Below the pieces are notes generated by a model. That model saw only the letters and a program-made list of their open reading frames with translations, had not been told where the DNA came from and did not search any database. A program made the translations under genes and the position numbers. 64,000 bases of DNA, taken from the NCBI RefSeq assembly GCF_009905375.1, contig NC_133648.1:90150631-90214630 (forward strand), in the 5' to 3' direction. The DNA comes from Apium graveolens. Taxonomy: Eukaryota; Streptophyta; Magnoliopsida; Apiales; Apiaceae. This document shows positions 32,442-44,410 of this stretch, piece after piece (the stretch's first letter is position 1; each line of letters starts with the position of its first letter).

Positions 32442-33110
32442 ATGCCCCCACAAGGAATAAGATTAGGGGAAAACCTTGAATGTGATAATCAGGGAGGTCG
32501 CAATTAAGATATAAGGAACCCAGAATATAATAAAGTGGAAAATGAGGATTTTAACTTAAAAGATGACCCCAATTATGGGGAGTAGGAAGAAATATTTAGA
32601 CTAAGAAAACAAAAGTCGAGCGAGATAAGGAGACCCGAGACGGTACTCCTATACAGAAATTCATGGACCTGTCTAAACAGAACTTATACTTTATTCCCAA
32701 CCACCACCTTGAGGGAAACAATGTAGTGGGAAATTCTTTCAGGACCTCTAAGTCGCTAAGCTCTCAGAGTTCCAAGGAACAAGCTGACCCAGTCGAGGCA
32801 AGAGCCTGACTAAAGGAAATATAGGAATCATTTGAAATTCTAAATGATTGACGAATCACAAAAGACTGTTTTTGTCACTTACTCTCCTAAGAGAGAGGCC
32901 ACCCGCTGGTGAAAGGCCAAGGAAGGCACGGAGCAAGAGATTATAATAAACTGATTTAAGTTCAGTCAATTGTTCTCAGGAAAGTACTTCCCAAGGTTAT
33001 GGAGATAGTGTAAAAGCTTTGGAGCCAGAACAAAGACAGGCGAGTATGATGAATTATGAATCTAAGTTGTAAAAGTTGTCAAGATTCGTTCTGAGGACAC
33101 GAATCCAGAA
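32442..33110 (+). pseudogene. Gag remnant, element E
   Basis: ATG at 32442 starts MPPQGIRLGENLECDN, in the position of the MPPKK start of other Gags. It is stopped after about 20 codons (TAA near 32505). In shifting frames, KFMDLSKQNLYFIPNHHLEG (from 32661), SKEQADPVEARA, ESFEIL and SGKYFPRLW keep the order of a gypsy capsid domain (compare DPVAARIWLKEMEKAF and EKYFPD in H). There are multiple stops and shifts. No zinc knuckle could be recognised downstream. It cannot yield Gag. Confidence 0.7.
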
Positions 33111-35727
33111 TGACGGGTTGTTTGAAATCAATGCTTATGTTGTGTTGGTTCATGAAATAATGATAAGAGTAAGGAAAATAGAAAGAAACTGAAGTGGAAA
33201 GGAATATAAAGGCAATAGAGTTTGAGGAATGATAAGGGAGTTGGGTATGAGGAAACCCTAAAGACTCGTAGCAAAAGAAATAAAAAAGTATGCATTCGTC
33301 GGGATGAGGGTGATTCGCCATGAGTTAAAATTGATGGTTGAAGGCATAAGAGATACATATATTTTATCCCCTGTAAGTTGGGAGGATTCGAGGAAACCTT
33401 GAGATAATTCGAAGGATAAATAATGAGACGCGGATAGACTGAGGAGACAAGGAAGTAAGAAATTAGGAAAATTGGATGAAGGAAGTGACCTTCAAGAATG
33501 TGAAGTGTAAGACCGGTGGCTTTATACCCAGAAAGGGAGACGCCATGTATGAAAGATATCCCAACATTGAGGTGACTGTTGAGATAAAACAACAAAAGTA
33601 AATAAGGAATTATTAAGAAGAAGTTCACGTTGAACACGACCAATATCTTCCAGAACATCCTTGTTATCGTTACCAAATTAGGCAAGAAAAGCGGATAACC
33701 GTTGTTATCTTATGAAGGCCATATGGGTTGACCTCAGTTTGAATACAGATGTTATTGTGAAATTAGACATGTACTATCGAGGTGGGAATGATTGAATAAG
33801 ACACCCTTATCAGGGATATATAACTTGATCTATCCATGGAAGGCTGCATGTACCTTTTTAAAGGTAGGAATTAAGGATAGAACATCGGTAACTTAAAATG
33901 AATCCTAGGGGAATGCATAAAGGTTGGCATTTCACCCTTAATAGGGACAGTATGAGTTTTGACAGTATGATTTGGAAAGGGTTAAGGTAACAACAACCTT
34001 TAAGAATCAGTGGAGAAATTTTTTCAGAAGTATATAAAACAATGATTCTGGTATTAATAAATGGTATCTTGATATGCCCTATATCTAGGGAATACAGGAG
34101 GAACGATACAAGGATAACCTTAGAGGTTTTACAAGGAGAAAAGGTAATATTCAAAATTCTCAAAAATAGAAATGTTGATAAAGGAAATATGACGTAATTA
34201 TAATGATGCCAAGTGGGGCACGTGTTAAACCATGAGAAGGTATGGATCGAACCAGTAATGGTCGAAGTTGTTCAGGGCAATTAGGACTTAAGATAAAAAG
34301 ATGTTCTAATTATGATTGAGAGTCAGTCATGACAGTGATTAACCTCTAAAGACTGAGGCAATAACTTATGGAAAAATGGTAATATTTTTTTTTACTCATC
34401 AGATTTTAAGGAAAACATCTTCACATAAGCGGTAATTGAAATAAGGTAGAAAATTTATTTGGAGGTGGTTAAAATGACATTGACTGTAAGGAAATTTTAC
34501 TATCAGGAAAGGTCAAAGAGGTGGTCGACACTTTAAAGGTAAGAGGATAATTATAGGTGCTTGTGCCAAAGGAATACAGTGATGATGGTTAAAGCTATGC
34601 AGGTTGTATTATGGTTTGGAAGATTGACATTCCTTCTGATGACTGTGCAATACCCAACCGTAATAGTAGTTGGTAAAGGTTTAATTCGTGTAATCGCCAT
34701 GAGCGGGCTATCTATCTCAGAAGGTACTATCTTGAGAATAATCCAGGACAATATTTCAAAAAGGACTAAACGAACCTTGAGTTAAGTCTTCTATTTAAGG
34801 CATACGATTAAGAATGGTATTCACCTGCTATCGTTGCTTTGACTGAAACTCTTCTGCAATTTTATCTACTTCATGTCATGAAAGTATGTCAGAGTTTGGA
34901 TTGTTCTTCATGAATTATGATTGGTGATTATGTTAACTCCTTAGAAGTATTCTATACGACATGTATGGACTCCGTATGGTTAGATATTAAGATTTCATGG
35001 AAAGTGAATGACGACAGTAGGTCAGTGGTGGACCATAGTAATGCAGCAATGATTCTGCAAGTAATGAGCTAATTACAACCGTGAGAGTTGTATTGGAGTG
35101 GATGTTGAGATTGAGTACCACTAATCGGGTCGTGGTAGAGTATAATTTATCATTGATAGACTAATTAAGTAAAGTATCTACCTATTGAATATTTATTCCC
35201 TCTTATGAAAAGAGAGTCGTATTACTATATGAGGAAGGTTGCGGTGCAAGCATAGAATTCTAGTAACGATGAAGTCTAGAATGAGATCCCAGATTCGATT
35301 TTCGATATCGAGAGAGTTTCAAAGGTGATTGTGTATAAGCTCGAGGAAGAGCATGGGTCCATAGAATGATGAACGGAATAGCAAAAATATTTAGGCATGT
35401 GAAATACAATGCTATAATACTTGATATTGATATAAATACATATATGTTTTGTTCTCCTATGACAAACCTCTATAGTTCAGAGGTAGATTCCAAGCCAGAT
35501 ATTGTATGGCAATAATTTTTTTTTTACGAATATACAATTCTCTTCAGTTCGTTCTTTTCTCTTCTTTTCATTTCATGTAAGCTGAGAAGAACAACCCTTC
35601 CAGAAAGGGAGGTATTGCCGAATGACTATCTATCTGTGTGATAGAAGCCTAGTAGGATACCATCTATTGTTTAATTGCTTGTCAAGTACTAAAGGCTGGC
35701 CACCTTCTGTACTAACTATGCGATATA
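33111..35727 (+). pseudogene. Decayed pol interior, element E (no RT recognised)
   Basis: 2.6 kb that aligns in part with inverted element I (49041-50520), so it belongs to the family, but sense frames are full of stops. Around 35285-35330, DPRF followed by a decayed SRFW-like stretch may be the integrase core. I found no YXDD loop, no DSGAS protease site and no HHCC site. A long open frame lies on the opposite strand at 33128-33685. Sequence from about 33160 to 34770 is unusually poor in sense codons. Confidence 0.5.
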
Positions 35728-36732
35728 ACAAGTGTTCATGATCATAGTGATCTCTCAACAAATTCCTTTACTTCTATATGATTGATCAAACTTTGGGAAA
35801 TAGAAACAGCTAAAAAAGGAGTAATAAAGTTGTGGTAGTATTCGGAATGGAAACACATTCGTGATACTAAGGTTGACGTGGTTATTAAAAGGTTATAGAA
35901 CGCTAACGAGCAAAAGTATAACCAGTATAATATTAGGAACAGAAGGTAGTAGCGATTACGAACTGGAAAAGAATGGGTATTGAGAAGCAAAAGCTCTAAT
36001 GCTAAACGCTATAATGAGAGTCTGTGCAATAGACTTGAAAGAAATTGGAATGATCACTTAACACGGATTGAGTTTTCTTACGACAATAGATCATATGTTA
36101 ATATCGAGATGTCACCTTATGAGATCATTGAGGGAAGACAATATCGATCTCCCTTATGTTAGGATGAAGCTGTAGAGCGCAAGATGCTCGGACCCACAGT
36201 AGTCCAAAGGACCGAGGATATAATAGATCTAATCAGAGGACGGCTGGTAGTAGCCCAAGATGGACATAAGAAGTATGATGATTTGACACGAAAGGACAAA
36301 GAATAGGAATTAGGGGACCTAGTATTGTTATAGGTATTCCCTTGGAAGGGATTAGTGAGGTTCAGAAAGAAAGGAAAACTAAGCCCAAGGTACACTGGAC
36401 CTTTTGAGATATTAAGACGGATTGGAAAGTTAGCTTATGAGCTAGCCTTACCCCCTAACTTGCAACAAGTTCATAATGTGTTCCATGTGTCAATGCTAAG
36501 GAAGTATCATCGGGATGCCAGACACATGGTGGAGTACGAGCAGGTGGATATGCAACCAGATCTGACTTACGTGGAGAAGCCAGTAAGGGTTATAGATAAG
36601 AAGGAGCAGGTGCTCCAGAACAAAGTGATCAAGTTAGTCAGAGTGCTATGGCAGAATCATAATGTGGAGGAATCAACTTGGGAACTAGAGAGCGCAATGC
36701 TAGAAAAGTACCTCCACTTGTTTTCTATCTGA
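35728..36732 (+). pseudogene. Integrase C-terminus and chromodomain-like end, element E
   Basis: From 35980: NWNDHLTRIEFSYDNRSY, MSPYEIIEGRQYRSPLC, then TAG at 36161 in place of the Trp codon, RKMLGP, DGHKKY, stops at 36305 and 36331, then an uninterrupted 125-codon end (36355-36732). That end carries KGKLSPRYTGPFEILRRIG, HNVFHVSMLRKYH and a chromodomain-like tail with VRVLWQNHNVEESTWELE and ML.KYLHLF. The tail would steer integration to modified chromatin in active chromoviruses. The three stops are shared with element B. The stop of the frame lies just before the PPT. Confidence 0.88.
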
Positions 36733-36752
36733 TTCCGGAACGGAATCCTTTT

Positions 36753-36765
36753 AAGGAGGGGAGAC
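36753..36765 (+). promoter_or_regulatory. Polypurine tract, element E
   Basis: AAGGAGGGGAGAC, directly before the 3' LTR, identical to that of B. Confidence 0.9.
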
Positions 36766-39700
36766 TGTAATAACCCCAAAATTTTGAACTTTTTGTAACC
36801 CTTATGAATAGTGTTTTAGCTGAATGAGAAAACTTTTCATGCCACACTATGTAGGGGTTCTGTTATGGATATTCTGAGATTTTATTAGTACTCTATATGG
36901 TATATAAGTGTATGTAAAGATCGTCAGAATCCAATTCCGAACACTTTGATTTTTCCCGGAAATCCACTAGATACGGAAAGAATTGAGTATAAGGTAACAG
37001 GATAAAAAGGATTTAAATTAAAGGATTATAATAGAGGATCATAAAAAGGAATATAATGTATTGAGAAAGGTTAAGGGAACCTAAGTAATAAGATCCCGGG
37101 TATGATCCCTCAAACGATAAACGAAAATGAAAGTTAAGCGAACCGTATAACAGATCAGCGGTCATTAGGCAAACAATTAGAAGCTAATCAAAGAGATTAG
37201 TGGGGATGATGTCATCCAACCAATAGAAAGAGGACAAAGGAGGGATGATGACATCACAAAGTGATACAAGCATGACATAAGAAGGAAGGAAATGTGGTGG
37301 ATTGTTAACCACACAAAACCAAGGTTAAATTGGTAATTAACCTAAAATAAAACAAATCTAATTCAAGCAACTAAGCCAAACATTTCATTTCATCAAAACA
37401 AAAAACACAAAACCTCTTATTTCTTCATTGCTCTCGGCTTTTGCCATTTTCAAGAGAAAGAAATTTCAAAACTCAAGATCAAGGCTTCCTAAATTGGTAA
37501 GATAATTCCCTAGTCATCCTTATGCATAGTTATGGCTATCTTATGAGTTTAAGCCTTCAATTCTTTCTCAATCTTCTTCAAGAAATCAATGAAGAAGATA
37601 ATGAATAGTGATTTCAAAGTTTTTAACTTGATTTTTTCTTGTTTTCCTTTAAGATCCAAGCATCCCTAAGACTTCTCAAGGCTTCTTAAGGCTTCCTAGC
37701 TACTCCCACCACTTCAAGGAAGGTATATCATCTCCAAACCCTAGATTCCTTTGTATAATAAGATGATTTTGATTGTTATGGTGATATAGTAGCTTAATGC
37801 TTGTGGTTTAGAGTTTGGGTTGGAGTGGTAGTGAAATGGAATGGTGAATCTTGTTGTTTTGGTTAAAAGAACTTAAGTATAGTTAAATTCAAGCTTAAGC
37901 ATAAGTATAAATGTTAATATTGAATTTATTGGGGATGTTATGATGTGATAAGGATGGACTTTGGTTGTATGAATGGATTGGGGTTGTTTGGTGATGAATT
38001 GAAGTGATATAAAATTGGGTAATCACGTAAACATAGCCGTCGTAATGTCCGATTTACTTTAGACTGCTTTTGTTCATAACAATAGGACCTGAGAACCCCC
38101 TGCTAGATTTTGACCATTGCCATGTTTAGATAGTTCATGTTACGAGCTTCGTTTTGATATGTAGTTCGTTTGATTCCGATGTACGGTTTAGGAGAAACGA
38201 CCATTTTAAGTAACGGCGTTTCGCGAACAAAACATTTCCCCTCGCCTTACTTTGAAACTTGGTTAAAGACCTTAAAGGACTAATTGGAGTATGAAACAAT
38301 TGTGTTAAGTGTATTAGGCAGTTGGTAAGGTACTCGCGAAAGAATCGCCTTAAAACTCGTAATGGTTAATTTATTAAAAATGGTGGAGCCGAGGGTACTC
38401 GAGTGACTTAAGAGAATCAGTAAGCGCAAAACGAGCGTTAGAGTCTAAGTTGGTTAAAGTATAGATTTACAAGTGACTTTGGTTTAATTCCAACTTACTT
38501 GTTGTTTATAGGTTACCAGACTCGTCCCGAGCCATTTGTAACCCCCAGTCGCTCAGGCAAGTTTTCTACCCGCTATACTGTTGTTGTGATGTACATATGT
38601 ATATGAATTATCTTGTGATAAATGCATGATAATTATTAGCAAAGTCTTGCGATATATTGGAGCATGTGTTATGATATTTATATGCATGCCTGTTTTGTAA
38701 TCTTGATATGTATCTGTTGATTCCATTGCTTATAGTTGCATATACCCTTAGTATAGGGACCAAAGGTGAAAACATTTTCTAAAACCGGGAGTCGAGGATC
38801 CCGAGTAGATTTGGAATATATATATATATATATTTATATATATATGGTTATAGTTTTCAAAACTGTTAATCGAATAAGGTTTATTCGATAACTTTATTTT
38901 ATTAATGAATATTATCTTGAATATTCATTCGAGGACTTATGACTCCCTTATATTATTTATTGAATATTACTTGAATATTCATTCGAGGATGTATGACTTA
39001 TTTATTTTATTTAATGAATATTATTTATAATATTCATTCGAGGTATTATGACTCCGCTTATTATTTATTAATATTCTTTATTTTATTAAAGAATAATGTT
39101 CGATAATCAAACTTACTTTTGATATTCAAATAAAGATATTACTTTCGTATAAGTATATCTTTGATTATTTACTATTCATTTCAAGTATAAGTTTTCCAAC
39201 TTCTACCTCAATTATTCTTTATGGGAATATTATTTAAATAATAATATTCAGATATTTCTTTATATTGAGACTGATTTACTTTATTAAATCGGCATTATTC
39301 CAAACACTCTTTAAAGTGTTTTCAAGTCTTTAAAATGATTTTCAAAAGTTAGAGCGGATCCCAAAACTCATTTTTATATTTAAGATCTTCCTTTTAAAAA
39401 GGGGATTTAAAAAATCGCTCAAAACCGGAGGGATCCGACTCTGTGGTGTATTTTATATTCGCAACAAGGTTGTTGTCTTGATAAAAGAGTTTTTGATTAC
39501 TTACCCAACACTCGGGAAGTAAAATTCTTGGAACAAGTTAATCCATGAACAGGCATCGCCTGGGAAATATCGGTGAATTTTCCTTTCCAACTAGATACAA
39601 CTTCTTGGTGGAGCCGTATCAACAAGTTTCTACTTGGGGAAAGTGGGGACGATCTTTACGTTTCAGAGTCATGGATTTCATCTGAACTAGGAGTGGCGTA

Positions 39701-40965
39701 AGTGGTCGAGTAGCGCCGGCCCAGCCTTATTATATTGGCCCAAATGGCCTGGAAGTTCCGCTAAGGCGGTCCATTCCTTAGGAGTTCAGTGTTCGGTTGA
39801 CAATTAAATCCGACAGGTTCTCCTCTACATGTAGAAAATGGTGGGGTTGCACTACTACGACTGATCATCGTAAGTGGTCTTCCTGGCGCGGTAAACTCCC
39901 GTAATGAGTTCATCATCCAATTGGATATTTCTGCAACACTACCCAGAGCACTTCGATAGAAAGGCTACGGTTGGGCGATTGTTGAGTGTTGGCAGGGTCA
40001 AGTTTTCAAATTGATGTTTGCATCAAATAAAGTATCTCGTAACTTCATATTATTTTGATGATATTTTAAAGATTGATTCTATACAAGTTTTGTCTTGTAG
40101 CTTAATCTATGGGATGAACTATTTATACATTGAACGGTGGTAGTTCAAGTAGTATTCGGAAAAGATATAAGTATATGGGAGTATCTTGTAACTTCATCTT
40201 TTAAACTTATATCTAGTTAATGATTGTCTTATGAATGACAAAGATTTTCAGAAAAACGTTGAGACAAGGTTAGATATATGAGATCACCTTGCAACGATAT
40301 TTTTATACAGTTATAAACTGGAACTCTGTGTATATTATACATGTCAGAAGATTTCAAAGATTGTGAAAAGTATATATGTATATATATACTGAATATTTTG
40401 CAACTTGGTCGCGTTAAGATATCAGCTTGGTTCATTTCTTCTTGACCAAGACTTTCATGAGCACTATGAGAATGCTCATATATTGTTAATTATTATACAT
40501 ATTATTTAGGTGGGCTTGTTGCTCACCCTTGCTTTCTTCCTTCATCACACAACATCAGATAGACAAGATGAACAGGACCAAGCTCCCGATTCGCAAGCGG
40601 TTAGAAAATGTTCTGCAGTCTTCTGGAAGCGTTGATGCCGCTGTAGCTGAGGTAGGAGCTACCAATAGGCTAGGCTTTCAACTTTTGATGTACCAGACTT
40701 ATGTATAATATGAATTGTAATAATGGCAAAGAAAATGTAAATTTATTCAGAAAACCTTTTAAGGTGTATTGGCATATAATTGTGGAATAAAACGACTTGT
40801 GTTATTTTTGAGTATTCATCTCTGAGACTATAACTCGTGGTGTGTGTGTGTATATTGTGGGGTCACAGTACAGAGTAGTTGATGGTTTAATGAGATTGGG
40901 TGTTGCTAAGGGAAATGGAACTCGTGACAACCCGGATCCCCGACCCCGGATCTGGGGGTGTTACA
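36766..40965 (+). mobile_element. 3' LTR of gypsy E (4.2 kb)
   Basis: Same boundaries and landmarks as the 5' LTR: GATGATGTCATC at 37205, GCTCTCGGC at 37430, AT microsatellite at 38817, tandem units at 38905-39070, end GGGGGTGTTACA at 40965. It is followed by the ATTCT duplication. Confidence 0.95.
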
Positions 40966-40970
40966 ATTCT

Positions 40971-42744
40971 CAATATAATAATACATGTATCAATTAGGGT
41001 TCACGGCTTCAAAAGCCGGTTCAGTGTTTGTTTTTCAGAAAATAGGTATATTTATCCTTTTATGTATTTAGGGTTATCGATTTTCGTAAAGTATTTCATC
41101 TCAACACATAATCAGATTTCGTATAAGGTACGTACATATAACCGATCGACGTTCCGATAGTCATTGGGTACGGCCTCGTATTTCCGTAATTTAATTTTTC
41201 AGAAATCAGGCAGCACCCCCTTTATTTATCGGACTACCCGTTGAACATCCCGATGTCCAAACAAACACAACTACAATCAATCGCAATCCAAAACCCAACC
41301 ACCGATTTCAACCATCAATATCAGTCCCAAAATTCTCAATTATCAACTAAATACAATTATTAATTATTAGTCGTGTTTTTATGCTTTATATCATATTTTA
41401 TATTTTTAAATCGTAGGGCTCAGAGTATATCATCATAGTACACCGTCGGCTCGCCGAGGCTCATCGCCGACGGCGATAAAATTTACGGGTACCTGATTAA
41501 TTTCGGGTTTCCAACATAAATTCCATCGATTAAATAATTTTCCCGCACGCAATTATATTTATATCATGAATATTTCTTCAATAAATTTTCTGCAGAAAAT
41601 ATAAAAATATAAAAATTCTAAATCAGTATTCGCACAACAGCAACCGGAAAATACTACATACGGCCGGAATCAGGGACACAGAACACGCAACAATCAGGAC
41701 AAAGAGTTCGGTCAACACGGAAAATACACACACACAGACGTTTATACATCACATATACACACAGGAAACACAAGCGCACAACCGCGCAGTAACAGGCGGC
41801 GGCGGCGGCGAAAGTCGCCGGAAAACAAACAGGCGGCAACTTACCATGAATAGGAGGGACCTGGGGGGAGAAAGGAGAGGAGGAAGGGGAAGAAAAACGG
41901 AAGAGACAGGAGAGTAAAGAAAGATAATCAAGAGGAGAGATTGTGAAAAAGAGATAGAAGAGATCGATTGATAGAGAGAGAGAGAGATTGTTGTGAGATG
42001 AGAGAGAAACGAGAGATGAGGGTCAAGAAACAATCTGATAAGAATTGTAATATTTATCTGCTTCTTCTCGATTATTATCTGTATCTGTCACCGCAAATTA
42101 ATACCGTAACGAATAAATTACGGGAAAAAAATAACTCAACAATTCACGAGAATAACCTTAAAATTCTCGAAATAATTTAAAACTAATAATATATATTTCT
42201 CGTAATTTTTAAATCATTTTTAGATAGCGCTTCAACCCGCATTTTGCAAATTAACTAAAAGATGTGCGGGTAAATAAAGGCCGACAAATTTTCGAAACAA
42301 TTTTAAAATTCTCAAAATATTCCTAACTTAATAAAATATGAATTTTGTAATTTTTGAAACATTCTGGAATTTAATACTGAATCTACAATAAAATACAATC
42401 AGAAAATCATTCAGGGCTAAATAATTAATGAAATATTGATTTCTAAATTTTATAAATTCCTAAAAATAATAAATAAAATTGTAAAGCAATAAAAATGATT
42501 TTAGAGATAATCCAAGTATTTATGAAAATAAATCTTAAATAAAATCACTTTTAAATACAAAAACAAAACAACACAGCTCAACAACTAATTACACAAATGA
42601 TCCTTGAACACCAATGATCACACATAATTAATAAAATATTAACAAAAATAATATCCAACTGATAGAACCCATACACATAATTTATTTATTTAATTATTTA
42701 GTAATCACACCTTTAAATATTACAAAAATGTATGAGTCGTTATA
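40971..42744 (-). mobile_element. 5' LTR of gypsy H, upstream part
   Basis: Continuation of the H LTR after E. It contains the GA-rich block at 41870-42020 (CT-rich on the element strand), probably near the RNA start. It ends GAGTCGTTATA at 42744, i.e. TATAACGACTC on the element strand, followed by the CAACC target duplication. Short ORFs in the GA-rich block are low-complexity shadows. Confidence 0.9.
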
Positions 42745-43130
42745 CAACCTCCTGGTTTTGAAGATCCAAATTTTTCAGTCTATTATCTTTTGAAAGCACT
42801 TTATGGACTGAAGCAAGCACCTAGAGCATGGTATGACACTTTATCAAAGTTCCTTTTGGAAAATCACTTCACAAGAGGTACTGTAGATAAAACTTTATTT
42901 TTCAGAAATGTTAATGGCTCTAGTATACTTGTTCAAATTTATGTAGATGATATTATTTTTGGCTCTACAGATGAGAAACTTTGCGAAAAGTTTGCCAAAC
43001 TGATGCAAAGTAAGTATGAAATGAGTATGATGGGAGAACTTACTTTCTTGGTTTACAAGTTAAGCAAGTTAGTGATGGAATATTCATTAGTCAAACTAAA
43101 TACATTTTTGATCTTTTAAGGAAGTTTGAT
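42745..43130 (+). pseudogene. Copia RT, C-terminal half, element D
   Basis: Continues the RT split at 20106: PPGFEDPNFSVYYLLKALYG, LKQAPRAWYDTLSKFLLEN, then the active-site loop YVDDIIFGSTDEKLC near 42941. MSMMGEL follows, then a frameshift near 43047 puts GLQVKQ and the next codons out of frame. The catalytic Asp pair is present. Apart from the H insertion and this shift the domain is well preserved. Confidence 0.93.
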
Positions 43131-43880
43131 CTAGTGGATTGCACATCTGCAAAAACTCTCATGACCACTGCAACTAAGCTTGAATTAAACACTACTGAAA
43201 AGTCTGTGGATATTTCAAGTTATAGAGGCATGGTTGGCTCACTTCTGTACTTAATAGCTAGTAGGCCAGATATAATGTTTGCTACATGTTTATGTGCTAG
43301 ATTTCAGGCTGACCCTAGAGAATCTCACTTAATAGCTATTAAGAGAATTTTCAGATATCTCAAGGGAACACCAAAACTTGGCATTTGGTACCCTAGAGAT
43401 TCTGGTTTTGATCTAACTGGTTATTCAGATGCAGATTATGCAGGTTGTAGAATTGATAGAAAGAGTACAACAGGAACCTGTCAATTTCTAGGAAACAAGC
43501 TTGTGTCCTGGTTCAGTAAAAAGCAAAATCCAGTTTCTACTTCTACAGCTGAAGCTGAATATATTGCTGCTGGTAGTTGCTGTGCACAGATATTATGGAT
43601 GAAAAATCAATTGCTAGACTATGGTATGCAAGTTGAGCGGATTCCTATTTCCAGTGATAACACAAGTGCAATTGTCATCACATAAAATCCAATACAACAT
43701 TCAAGGACAAAGCACATAGATATCAAGTACCACTTCATAAGGGAACATGTAATGAATGGTACTGTAGAATTACATTTTGTTCCAAGTGAGAAGTAGCTTG
43801 CAGATATCTTTACCAAGCCACTGGATGAATCCACCTTTTCAAGGTTGGTAAGTGAGTTAGGTATGCTTAATTACTCTTAA
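43131..43880 (+). pseudogene. Copia RNase H, element D
   Basis: Starts VDCTSAKTLMTTATKLE and shows [85 protein letters not shown] and LADIFTKPL, the usual order with the acidic residues in place. TAA at 43683 and TAG at 43796 each stand where Gln is expected. The pol gene ends at about 43878 (GMLNYS, TAA). It is non-functional because of these stops. Confidence 0.93.
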
Positions 43881-44410
43881 ATCTATATGAGTTAATTTGC
43901 AAGTTGAAATGCAACCAGAAATTTAATTGATTTTTCAGTCTTAGATGAAATTTTGGCTAAGTCAAAATTTACATCTCGACGGATGATCTTTATTTATCGA
44001 GTTTGATCATCCGTCAATATATTATTTGTTAATAAAAATCAATTATTTTTCTGGAATATTTTATGTCTCGACGGATAACAGTTTATCCTCATCCGTCGAA
44101 TTGTCTTAATCTCAGCCGTTAATTCCCTGTACATTATCCATCAAGTATACTTATAGTTTGTAAGCATAACAAGACGGATAATGGGTGGAATTTTTACAGT
44201 TTATTTTTAAACGGCTATTTTAGGTAATTTCTATTGGTTACTTTATTTTACTTTATTTTACTTTATTATTTTTATCAGTTATTTTGAGATAGTATAAAAG
44301 CTTATTTCATTTCAATCGCTTTTCTTTTATCATTCTCAATTCAACTGCTCTAATTTCATTCTCTCTCAAAGCACTTACTCTCTTTCTCTTCAAGATCTTA
44401 TTCTCTAACA
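43881..44410 (+). other. Spacer between pol and extra ORF, copia D, with inverted CCGTCG motifs
   Basis: Three motif groups: GACGGATGATC (43978-43988) facing GATCATCCGTC (44005-44015), a perfect 11-bp inverted repeat; TCGACGGAT (44068-44076) facing ATCCGTCGA (44091-44099); and single copies near 44138 and 44174. A TATAAAAG lies at 44293-44300, then about 110 bases of CT-rich leader up to the ATG. Other sequence is AT-rich and non-coding. Confidence 0.85.
44293..44300 (+). promoter_or_regulatory. TATA-like box upstream of extra ORF, copia D
   Basis: TATAAAAG about 110 bases before the ATG at 44411, with a CT-rich stretch between. C has GATAAAAG at a similar distance (about 140 bases) before its extra ORF. 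It could be an internal promoter; untested. Confidence 0.35.

Larger units (their letters stand above)
26884..40965 (+). mobile_element. Complete gypsy element E (14.1 kb, defective, recent)
   Basis: Two LTRs of 4208 and 4200 bp, PBS, PPT and a perfect 5-bp duplication. The internal 5.7 kb holds a leader ORF, Gag remnant, unreadable pol and an integrase C-terminus with chromodomain-like end. No RT motif or protease was found. LTRs differ by roughly one base in 60 in the first 500 bases compared by eye, plus a short 14-15 bp duplication near 27130. Confidence 0.93.
20107..42744 (-). mobile_element. Gypsy element H (chromovirus, internally deleted), interrupted by E
   Basis: Minus-strand element: 5' LTR at 25522-26883 plus 40971-42744, PBS, shortened gag, Gag-integrase fusion, PPT, 3' LTR at 20107-22931. 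The internal region is only about 2.6 kb, lacking the Gag zinc knuckles, protease, RT and nearly all RNase H. It is inserted in RT of copia D and itself contains E. Confidence 0.9.

Noticed and set aside
34561..34785. 74-codon ORF as an RT piece
   Set aside because: No RT motif, and both strands are open over the same stretch; treated as decayed pol.
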